This document shows positions 1-6,529 of a stretch of DNA of 16,090 bases, piece by piece. Source of the DNA: Solirubrobacterales bacterium (GTDB lineage Bacteria > Actinomycetota > Thermoleophilia > Solirubrobacterales > Solirubrobacteraceae); contig JAFAZB010000102.1 in the NCBI GenBank assembly GCA_019240015.1, positions 1 through 16,090 on the forward strand, written 5' to 3'. Position 1 is the first letter of the stretch. The number at the start of each line of letters is the position of its first letter. Made by a program: the position numbers and the translations under genes. The notes under the pieces are model-generated. The model was not told the origin of the DNA and made no database searches. It was given only the letters and a program-made list of their open reading frames with translations.

Positions 1-275
1 CCCATGTCGTTGGCGAGCGCGGTCATCATCGGCACGTTGTCGTTCAGGCTCATGATGCGGAACCGCCGCATGTTCGCCCCGATCGTGTTCTTGGCGAGGT
101 CGGCGGCCATGTGGCTGGCGGTCGAGGCCGAGCCGCCGTTGCCGAGCACGAACACCTGCTTGCCGTCCTGATACGAGCGGTACAACCGGTCGCTGAGCTC
201 GGCCAGCTGCTCCGCGGAGATCGTTGCGAGTGCGGCGTGTAGCCGCGTCAGATAGCCGCGGAGGTGGTCCTTCAC
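1..275 (-). CDS. gmhA: D-sedoheptulose-7-phosphate isomerase, SIS domain (partial, 3' end outside window)
   Basis: Only the first 91 residues lie in the window; the gene runs off the left edge. GmhA converts sedoheptulose 7-phosphate to D-glycero-D-manno-heptose 7-phosphate in the cytoplasm, the first step of nucleotide-heptose synthesis. The visible part has an N-terminal helix region (residues 1-38) followed by the start of a SIS sugar-phosphate domain: VFVLGNGGSASTASHMAADL at residues 41-60, then a basic stretch near residues 70-73 and MSLNDNVPMMTALANDM at 75-91, matching GmhA. The GTG start (273-275) overlaps the hddA stop as GTGA, so the two genes are probably translationally coupled. 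The HddA neighbour supports GmhA over other SIS isomerases. The catalytic C-terminal part cannot be checked here. Confidence 0.88.
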   Translation of the reverse strand, partial: MKDHLRGYLTRLHAALATISAEQLAELSDRLYRSYQDGKQVFVLGNGGSASTASHMAADLAKNTIGANMRRFRIMSLNDNVPMMTALANDM

Positions 276-1258
276 GCCTGCTCCAGCAACAGGATCGAGG
301 TGCCCTGAAACGCGAACCGGAACGGGATCTCGCGCAGCTCGTCGAGCGCGTCACGGACTCTGACTTGGGCGTCGGGCGGCGCGAACAGCAGCAGGAAGCC
401 GCCGCCCCCCGCGCCCAGCAGCTTTCCACCGACTGCGCCGGCGTCGTGCGCGGCGGCGATCGCCGACTCGATCGCGTCGTTGCCGGCGACGCCGGCGGCG
501 GATCGCTTCAGCTCCCAGCCGCGCCGGAGGATCTCTCCGACGCTCTCCACGTCGCCCGTCTGCAGGCGATCACGCAGCTCGTAGGCGAGATCTCGCATCT
601 GGATCATTCTCTCAGCCGCGTCGCCGGCCGAGACCGCGTCCCCCTGGGCACGCAGGATCTCGTCGCTTCCCCGCGGCTGTCCTGTGTAGAACAGCAGCAG
701 GTGAGCGTGCAGGCGCTCGATCGTGCCGGGCGGGGTCAGAAGCGGGGAGACCTTCACTCCACCACGCCCCGGAAGGAACTCGATCAGGTTACAGCCCCCG
801 ACCGCGGACGCGTACTGGTCTTGGCGACCGATCGGCTTGCCGAGTACCTCGATCTCGATCTGGCACGCCTCGTCGGCGAGCGTCATCGCGGGCTTGGCGA
901 TCCCCTGAAACGCATACAGAGCGTTCAGCAGCCCGACCGTCACGGCGCTCGAGGATCCCAGCCCGGTGCCGCGAGAGGGAACGTCGGCGAGCGTCAGCAC
1001 ATCGACGCCGCGCGGGATCCCCGCGCGGCGCATCGCCTCGCGCACGAGCTCGTGCCGCACGTGGTTGGCATCGCTGACGATCTCGGTCTCGGAGTAGCCC
1101 ACGCGCACGTCGCCCTCGAAGCGATGGCTGACTACAACCCGGATCCACTTGTCGATCGCGGTTGAGACGACTGCGCCTCCGTGTTGCTCGGCGAACGCGG
1201 GGAGGTCGGTGCCTCCCCCGGCGAAGCTCATGCGTAGCGGCGTGCGAGAGATGATCAT
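272..1258 (-). CDS. hddA: D-glycero-alpha-D-manno-heptose-7-phosphate kinase (GHMP family)
   Basis: A 328-residue GHMP-superfamily kinase. HddA phosphorylates heptose 7-phosphate at C1 with ATP, giving the 1,7-bisphosphate on the route to GDP-heptose. Visible motifs: N-terminal substrate motif RTPLRMSFAGGGTDLP (residues 5-20), the ATP-binding GLGSSSA loop (99-105), GRQDQYASAVGG (144-155) and the C-terminal glycine motif GGKLLGAGGGGF (277-288). The ATG at 1256-1258 is chosen because it starts exactly at the conserved MIISRTPLR; the frame stays open upstream to 1351 but that part would overlap the murE start and resembles no kinase N-terminus. No clear Shine-Dalgarno precedes the start. gmhA follows with a 4-nt overlap. 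Fucose or other sugar kinases of the same family are possible alternatives, but the gmhA partner argues for heptose. Confidence 0.88.
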   Translation of the reverse strand: MIISRTPLRMSFAGGGTDLPAFAEQHGGAVVSTAIDKWIRVVVSHRFEGDVRVGYSETEIVSDANHVRHELVREAMRRAGIPRGVDVLTLADVPSRGTGLGSSSAVTVGLLNALYAFQGIAKPAMTLADEACQIEIEVLGKPIGRQDQYASAVGGCNLIEFLPGRGGVKVSPLLTPPGTIERLHAHLLLFYTGQPRGSDEILRAQGDAVSAGDAAERMIQMRDLAYELRDRLQTGDVESVGEILRRGWELKRSAAGVAGNDAIESAIAAAHDAGAVGGKLLGAGGGGFLLLFAPPDAQVRVRDALDELREIPFRFAFQGTSILLLEQA

Positions 1259-1309
1259 GGCTGGCGAGGCGCTCTGGCTAGGGGGGCCCGAGCACGGAGC
1301 GTACCCGCC

Positions 1310-1326
1310 GGTCGGACGACCCGACC
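1310..1326. promoter_or_regulatory. inverted repeat in the hddA/murE divergent gap
   Basis: GGTCGG (1310-1315) and CCGACC (1321-1326) form 6-bp perfect arms around a 5-bp spacer. It lies in the 91-bp gap between the divergent starts of hddA and murE, where the -35 region of the proposed murE promoter would be. An operator serving one or both genes is possible, but arms this short and GC-rich arise often by chance in this genome. Confidence 0.25.
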
Positions 1327-1337
1327 ACCTGGCGAAG

Positions 1338-1349
1338 TACCCTCCGGAC
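1338..1349 (+). promoter_or_regulatory. putative leaderless promoter of murE (-10 TACCCT)
   Basis: TACCCT at 1338-1343 fits the TAnnnT -10 consensus and is followed by exactly 6 nt (CCGGAC) before the murE ATG at 1350. That places the transcription start at or next to the start codon, as in leaderless mRNAs, and explains why no Shine-Dalgarno precedes murE. No convincing -35 hexamer is seen 17-18 bp upstream. gcvT shows the same hexamer-to-start geometry. Confidence 0.5.
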
Positions 1350-2834
1350 ATGCGGCTGGGCCAGGTGATTCCCAGCGCGCCCGGCGGCGCAGGCGAGCTC
1401 GAGGTGACGGGCCTGGCCTATGACAACCGGGCCGTGAGGCCGGGGACGCTGTTCTTCTGCGTACCTGGGTTCACCCGCGACGGGCACGAGTACGCGCCCG
1501 ACGCCGTGGCGCGCGGTGCCGTCGCGCTCGTCGTACAGCGATCGCTCGCGCTGGGCGTGCCCGAGATCCTGGTCGAGGACGTTCGCCGGGCCATGGCTCC
1601 CGCCGCGGCGGCGTTCTACGGCGACCCCACCGCGCAGCTGCAGACGATCGGGGTGACTGGAACCAACGGCAAGACCACCACCGCGTTCCTGATCCGCGCG
1701 CTGCTGGAGGCCGACGGCCGGCAGACCGGGCTGCTGGGCACGGTCAAGAGCGTGCTGGGCGGACGCGAGCACGCGGTGCTGCGCACCACTCCCGAGGCGA
1801 TCGATCTCCAGCGGACGTTCAGCGAGATGCTCGAACACGGCGACGTCGCGTGCGCGATGGAGGTCTCCTCGCACGCGCTCGAGCTGCACCGCGCCGACGC
1901 GATCCATTTCGCGGTCGCGGTCTTCACCAATCTCAGCCGCGACCACCTCGACTTCCACAGCTCGATGGACGACTACTTCCAGGCCAAGCGACGGCTGTTC
2001 ACGGATTGCCGCCCGCGGGCCAGCGTGATCAACATCGACGATCCGCACGGGGCGAGGCTCGCCGCTGAGCTCGAGCGAGCCGGCATGTCGGAGCCCCTGA
2101 TCACCTTTGCGCTGGACCGTGGCGCCGACTATCGCGCCGTCGAGGTGCGCTCGGACCTCGACGGATCGCGTCTGGCCGTCGAGAGCCCGGAGGGCCGGGT
2201 GGAGCTGCGCTCGCCGCTGCGGGGACGCTTCAACGTCTACAACCTGCTGGGGGCGCTCGCCGCCGCCCGGGCGCTGGGCGTGCCGCTCGGGATCGCGGGC
2301 GCCGCGATCGAGCGTGCGGGTCAGGTCCCGGGGCGATTCGAGTCGGTCGACGAGGGCCAGCGGTTCGCGGTCGTGGTCGACTACGCCCACACTCCCGACT
2401 CGCTGGAGAACGTGCTCCGCGCCGCCCGGGAGCTGGCGCGCGCCCGCGGTGACGCCGGCGAGAGCAGGCTGCACGTGGTGTTCGGCTGCGGCGGCGATCG
2501 CGACCGGGGGAAGCGTCCGCTGATGGGCGAAATCGCGACGCGGCTCGCCGACCGCGTGATCGTGACCTCGGACAACCCCCGCTCCGAGGACCCGGAGTCG
2601 ATCATCGAGGAGATCCTCGCCGGCGCGGGCGAGGTCGAGCACCAGGTGGACAGGCGGGCGGCGATCGCGCAGGCGATCGCAGTCGCTGCGCCGGGCGACG
2701 TGGTCGTGATCGCCGGCAAAGGACACGAGCAGGGGCAGGAGTTCGCGGCGGGGCGCAAGGTGCCGTTCGACGACGTGTCGGTGGCCCGCGAGATCCTGCG
2801 GAGCAGCTCGGTGAACGGCTCGCAGCAACCGTGA
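1350..2834 (+). CDS. murE: UDP-N-acetylmuramoyl-tripeptide synthetase (MurE, meso-diaminopimelate-adding)
   Basis: A 494-residue Mur ligase of normal family length. It adds the third stem-peptide residue to UDP-MurNAc-L-Ala-D-Glu with ATP in the cytoplasm. Domains: N-terminal UDP-binding domain (1 to about 95), central ATPase with P-loop GVTGTNGKTTT (101-111), EVSSHALEL (171-179), NLSRDHLDFH (194-203) and YFQAKRRLF (209-217) whose K213 should be carbamylated, then the C-terminal domain with VDYAHTPDSL, GCGGDRDRGKRP (379-390), DNPR (408-411) and GKGHE (456-460). DNPR is the known signature for meso-diaminopimelate instead of lysine. The ATG at 1350 is chosen because it fits the family N-terminus and sits 6 nt after a -10 box. 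The frame is open upstream (ATG at 1257, TTG at 1149) but that part overlaps hddA. It is the first gene of the cluster and overlaps murF by 4 nt. Confidence 0.96.
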   Translation: MRLGQVIPSAPGGAGELEVTGLAYDNRAVRPGTLFFCVPGFTRDGHEYAPDAVARGAVALVVQRSLALGVPEILVEDVRRAMAPAAAAFYGDPTAQLQTIGVTGTNGKTTTAFLIRALLEADGRQTGLLGTVKSVLGGREHAVLRTTPEAIDLQRTFSEMLEHGDVACAMEVSSHALELHRADAIHFAVAVFTNLSRDHLDFHSSMDDYFQAKRRLFTDCRPRASVINIDDPHGARLAAELERAGMSEPLITFALDRGADYRAVEVRSDLDGSRLAVESPEGRVELRSPLRGRFNVYNLLGALAAARALGVPLGIAGAAIERAGQVPGRFESVDEGQRFAVVVDYAHTPDSLENVLRAARELARARGDAGESRLHVVFGCGGDRDRGKRPLMGEIATRLADRVIVTSDNPRSEDPESIIEEILAGAGEVEHQVDRRAAIAQAIAVAAPGDVVVIAGKGHEQGQEFAAGRKVPFDDVSVAREILRSSSVNGSQQP

Positions 2835-4201
2835 GGGCGTGGACCCCCCAGCAGGTCGCCGACGCGACCGGCGCTCGCCTGCTGTCGCCGCCGCCGACGG
2901 GCGGCGGCCCCGAGCGCGTGACAATCGACTCGCGCGATGCGGGACCGGGCGCCTTGTTCGTGGGCCTGCCGGGCGAGCGCACCGACGGCGGGCGGTTCGC
3001 GGCGAGCGCGCTGGCCGCTGGGGCATGGGGAATCCTCACGACCGCCGAGCACGCCGAGGCCGCGAAGTGCGCGCCCCCGGGCGTGCTGCTGGCGGCGCCG
3101 CAGCCGCTGGCCGCGCTCCAGCGCCTTGCCACCGCCTGGCGTCGGCAGCTGAACGCGGAGCTGATCGGCGTGACGGGCTCGACCGGCAAGACAACTACCA
3201 AGGACCTGCTGCTCGCGCTGCTGCGCCCGCACCGCCGGGCGGTCGCCTCGCGGGCCAATTACAACACCGAGATCGGGCTGCCGCTGGAGATCCTGGCGGC
3301 ACCGCTCAGAACCGAGGTGATGGTGCTCGAGATGGCGATGCGGGGCAGCGGGCAGATCGCCGAGCTGGGACGGATCGCCGAGCCGGACGTCGGCGTGATC
3401 GTCAGCATCGGGCCGGTCCACCTGGAGCTGCTGGGGACGCTGGAGGCGATCGCCGCCGCCAAGGCAGAGCTGATCGCGGCGCTGAAGCCCGGTGGCACCG
3501 CGGTCGTCCCCGCCCACGAGCCGCTGCTCGCGCCCCACCTCCGCAGCGACGTCGAGCTGGTGAGCTTCGGGGACGCCGGCGACGTGCGGCTCGTCCACGC
3601 CGCCGGCGAGCGCGTCGCGATCGACGCCTCGGGACGGCGGATCGAGCTCGAGGTCTCGTTCACGCAGGCGCACCTGCGGCGCAACCTGCTGGCGGCGGTG
3701 GCCGCCGCGCTCGCCGTCGGGGTGACGCCGACGGGTCGCGTAGAGCTGGAGCTGTCGGCGGGGCGGGGGCGGCGGATCGCGCTTGGTGGGGACATAACGG
3801 TCATCGACGACTGCTACAACGCCAACCCAATGTCGATGCGCGCCGCTCTCGACGACCTCGCCGCGACCGCCGAGCACGAGCGGCACCGCCGGCGGGTGGC
3901 GGTGCTCGGCGACATGCTGGAGCTGGGGGCGGCGGAGCGCGAATACCACGCCCAGATCGGCGCCTACGCGGATCGGGTTGGGGTCGATCTGCTGGTCACG
4001 GTCGGCCCGCTGGCGGCCGCGATGGGCGAGCGCTTCGACGGCGAGCTGCAGATCGCCGGCGATGCCTCCGAGGCGGCGGCGCTGGTCGGCGAGCTGCTGA
4101 CGCCTGGAGATCTGGTGCTGGTCAAGGCGTCACGGGGCGTGGGGCTGGAGCTGGTGTGCGAAGCGCTAGCGGCCGGGGCGGATGCCGGAGCCGGCTCGTG
4201 A
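2831..4201 (+). CDS. murF: UDP-N-acetylmuramoyl-tripeptide--D-alanyl-D-alanine ligase (MurF)
   Basis: A 456-residue Mur ligase that adds D-Ala-D-Ala to the UDP-MurNAc-tripeptide, the last cytoplasmic peptide step. Visible motifs: TIDSRDAGPGALFVGLPGE in the N-terminal domain (31-49), P-loop GVTGSTGKTTT (113-123), NYNTEIG (143-149), EMAMRGSGQI (167-176), VSIGPVHLELLG (191-202) with the lysine equivalent to the carbamylated one near K211, HLRRNLLAAVA, and the C-terminal DDCYNANPMSM (326-336) and VLGDMLELG. The GTG start overlaps the murE stop as GTGA and the gene ends in a second GTGA overlap with mraY, so coupling is expected on both sides. No ddl lies in this window, so the D-Ala-D-Ala substrate must come from a ligase encoded elsewhere. 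Confidence 0.96.
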   Translation: MRAWTPQQVADATGARLLSPPPTGGGPERVTIDSRDAGPGALFVGLPGERTDGGRFAASALAAGAWGILTTAEHAEAAKCAPPGVLLAAPQPLAALQRLATAWRRQLNAELIGVTGSTGKTTTKDLLLALLRPHRRAVASRANYNTEIGLPLEILAAPLRTEVMVLEMAMRGSGQIAELGRIAEPDVGVIVSIGPVHLELLGTLEAIAAAKAELIAALKPGGTAVVPAHEPLLAPHLRSDVELVSFGDAGDVRLVHAAGERVAIDASGRRIELEVSFTQAHLRRNLLAAVAAALAVGVTPTGRVELELSAGRGRRIALGGDITVIDDCYNANPMSMRAALDDLAATAEHERHRRRVAVLGDMLELGAAEREYHAQIGAYADRVGVDLLVTVGPLAAAMGERFDGELQIAGDASEAAALVGELLTPGDLVLVKASRGVGLELVCEALAAGADAGAGS

Positions 4202-5187
4202 GCACCGGGTCGGCCTCCGGTCCCGTCCTGATCGCGGGGACCGCCTCGCTGCTGATGTGCCTGTTCCTGAGCCCCAAGTTCATCGAGTTCCTGCGCGCGC
4301 GGGAGTTCGGGCAGAACATCCGCGAGGAGGGTCCCGAGGGTCACCAGACCAAGGCTGGAACGCCGACGATGGGGGGGATCATCATCTTCACCGCGATCGC
4401 GGTGCCGTTCCTGATCCTCTCCAAGCGCGACTGGCAGTCGATCGGGGTGTTCGGCGCCGCGCTGGCATGCGCGCTGCTCGGGTTCGCGGACGACTACACG
4501 AAGATCGTCAAGCGCCGCTCGCTGGGGCTGCGGGCCAGGACCAAGCTGGTGGTCACGGTGGCGATCTCGTTCGGGCTGTGGTGGGTGGCGACCCAGAAGG
4601 CGAGCATGGCGCCCACCGTGCGCCTGCGGTTCGTCGACGTGACGATCGACCTGGGGCCGCTGTACCCGGTGTTCATCTACCTCGTGGTCGCCGGCACCAC
4701 CACGGCGGTCAACTTCACGGACGGCCTCGATGGGCTCGCCGCGGGCTCCGCCGCGATCGTGCTGCTCGCGTACATCGGGATCACATTCATCAGCACCGGC
4801 GAGCACGACCTGACGCTGCTGGCGGCCTGCCTGGTGGGGGCCTGCATCGGCTTTCTGTGGTTCAACAGCTTCCCGGCCAGCATCTTCATGGGCGACACGG
4901 GCTCGCTCGGCCTGGGCGGGGCGATCGCGGGGCTCGCGGTGATGACCAAGACCGAGGTGCTGCTGATCCTGCTCGGTGGCATCTTCGTGATGGAGGTGCT
5001 GTCGGTGGTGATCCAGGTGTTCTCGTTCCAGCTGTTCCGCAAGCGGGTCTTCCTGATGGCGCCGATCCACCACCACTTCGAGCTCCAGGCCTGGTCTGAG
5101 ACAAAGATCATCCTGCGCTTCTGGATCGTGGCCGCGGCCTGCGGGGCGATCGGCTTCGTGGTGTATCAGCTGAGCATCCGTGGCTAA
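4198..5187 (+). CDS. mraY: Phospho-N-acetylmuramoyl-pentapeptide-transferase (MraY)
   Basis: A 329-residue polytopic membrane enzyme that transfers phospho-MurNAc-pentapeptide from UDP to undecaprenyl phosphate, making lipid I. Signature motifs: GHQTKAGTPTMGG (48-60), FADDYTKIVKRRSLGLRARTK (96-116) with the Asp pair D98/D99, NFTDGLDGLAAG (172-183), FMGDTGSLGLGG (230-241) with the metal-site Asp D233, and APIHHHFEL (288-296). Roughly ten hydrophobic segments are spread over its length. The GTG start overlaps the murF stop (GTGA) and gives the usual N-terminus with a first membrane segment at about residues 9-24. The same frame is open far upstream through murF, but that part is an alternate-frame shadow. 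The stop overlaps the murD start by 8 nt. Confidence 0.96.
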   Translation: MSTGSASGPVLIAGTASLLMCLFLSPKFIEFLRAREFGQNIREEGPEGHQTKAGTPTMGGIIIFTAIAVPFLILSKRDWQSIGVFGAALACALLGFADDYTKIVKRRSLGLRARTKLVVTVAISFGLWWVATQKASMAPTVRLRFVDVTIDLGPLYPVFIYLVVAGTTTAVNFTDGLDGLAAGSAAIVLLAYIGITFISTGEHDLTLLAACLVGACIGFLWFNSFPASIFMGDTGSLGLGGAIAGLAVMTKTEVLLILLGGIFVMEVLSVVIQVFSFQLFRKRVFLMAPIHHHFELQAWSETKIILRFWIVAAACGAIGFVVYQLSIRG

Positions 5188-6529
5188 GCCACGGCCGCCG
5201 CTTCCACCAGGCCCCTACCTAGTCGTCGGCCTGGCCCGCTCCGGACAGGCCGCGGCGCTCGCGCTGCGTGGGCGCGGCGCGGAAGTGATCGGCTGCGATG
5301 CGGGCACGCCGGCGGATCCGCCCCTGGCCGTGGCCGCCGGCAGGCTTGCGCAGGCAGGCGTCGAAGTCCTGCTGGATGCGCCAGGCGATGCCGACGCCCT
5401 GTCACGCAAAGCCCGGACGGTCATCAAGAGCCCCGGCGTACCCCAGAACGCCGCGGTGGTGGCAGCCGCCCGGGCTCGGGGCCTGCCCGTGCTCGGCGAG
5501 CTGGAGCTCGCCTGGCGGCTGCTGCCGAACGAGTTCGTCGCCGTGACGGGCACCAACGGCAAGACCACCACCACCGAGTGGGTGGGGCACATCCATCGGG
5601 AGGCCGCCCAGCGGGCCGTGGTGGTCGGCAACGTGGGCATCGCCGCGTCGTCGCTGGTCGGGATGGTCGCTCCGGACGTGACGGTCGTGTGCGAGGCCTC
5701 CTCGTTCCAGCTCGAGGACACCGAAGCGTTCGCGCCGGAGGCGGCCGTGCTGCTCAACCTGGCGCCCGATCATCTCGACCGGCACGGCAGCTACGGTCGG
5801 TACGTGGCGGCGAAGCTCCGGATCTTCGCCAACCAGGGCAACGACGATCTGGCGATCGCGCCCGCGGGGCTCGAGCTCGAGGACCTCGGCGGGTGCGCGC
5901 GCCGGGTGCTGTTCGGAGTCGGGGACGAGGCCGAGCTCCAAGACCGTGAAGGGTACCTGTGGTGGGACCAGGAGCCGCTGATCGGCGTGCAGGAGCTGGC
6001 GCTGCCGGGCGATCACAACCGCCAGAACGCGATGGCCGCGGCGGCGGTGTGCCTGGCGCGCGGGCTCGACCGCGGGGCAGTCGTCTCGGGGCTGCGCAGC
6101 TTTCAGGGCGTAGCCCACCGGCTCGAGCTGATCGCGGTGCGAGACGGCGTGGCGTATGTCAACGACTCCAAGGCCACGAACGTGGCCAGCACGCTGGTCG
6201 CGCTCCGCACCTACCGTGCCGGCGTCCACCTGATCGCGGGCGGCCGTGGCAAGCAGCAGGACTTCTCGCCGCTGGCGCCACTGGTCGCAGATCGGTGCGA
6301 AGCGGTCTACCTGATCGGCGAGGCGGCGCCCCAGCTGGCGGACGCGATCGCCGACGCTGGGGTCCCGGTGCGCGACGTCCGCGAGCTGGGGCGCGCCGTC
6401 GCCGCCGCCCGCGCCGCTGCCCGGGAGGGCGAAACCGTGTTGCTCTCGCCGGCGTGCGCCAGCTATGACCAGTACCGGGACTTCGAGGCCCGCGGGGAGC
6501 ACTTCCGTGCACTGGTGGAGCGGGGGTGA
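5180..6529 (+). CDS. murD: UDP-N-acetylmuramoyl-L-alanine--D-glutamate ligase (MurD)
   Basis: A 449-residue Mur ligase that adds D-glutamate to UDP-MurNAc-L-Ala. Visible elements: an N-terminal Rossmann-like motif LVVGLARSGQAA (14-25), SPGVP (84-88), P-loop AVTGTNGKTTTTEW (121-134), GNVGIA (150-155), CEASSFQLE (171-179), LNLAPDHLDRHGSYGRYVAAKLRIF (192-216) with K212 as the likely carbamylated lysine, HNRQNAMAA (279-287), NDSKATN (328-334), and C-terminal SPACASYDQYRDFEARGEHF (423-442). Start is GTG at 5180, inside the end of mraY (8-nt overlap). The stop forms TGATG with the ftsW ATG. DSKATN together with the C-terminal SYDQYRDF motif separates it from the other Mur ligases in the cluster. 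Confidence 0.96.
   Translation: MAKPRPPLPPGPYLVVGLARSGQAAALALRGRGAEVIGCDAGTPADPPLAVAAGRLAQAGVEVLLDAPGDADALSRKARTVIKSPGVPQNAAVVAAARARGLPVLGELELAWRLLPNEFVAVTGTNGKTTTTEWVGHIHREAAQRAVVVGNVGIAASSLVGMVAPDVTVVCEASSFQLEDTEAFAPEAAVLLNLAPDHLDRHGSYGRYVAAKLRIFANQGNDDLAIAPAGLELEDLGGCARRVLFGVGDEAELQDREGYLWWDQEPLIGVQELALPGDHNRQNAMAAAAVCLARGLDRGAVVSGLRSFQGVAHRLELIAVRDGVAYVNDSKATNVASTLVALRTYRAGVHLIAGGRGKQQDFSPLAPLVADRCEAVYLIGEAAPQLADAIADAGVPVRDVRELGRAVAAARAAAREGETVLLSPACASYDQYRDFEARGEHFRALVERG

Noticed and set aside
1278..5076. Long minus-strand open frames opposite murE, murF and mraY
   Set aside because: They are Arg/Pro/His-rich, have no recognisable domains and lie exactly opposite conserved genes. In very GC-rich DNA such frames lack stops by composition alone.
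2839..5187. A single open frame running through murF into mraY that could look like a fusion protein
   Set aside because: The first 453 codons are an out-of-frame reading of murF (Arg/Gly-rich). Only the part from 4198 is MraY, with its own GTG start at a GTGA junction.
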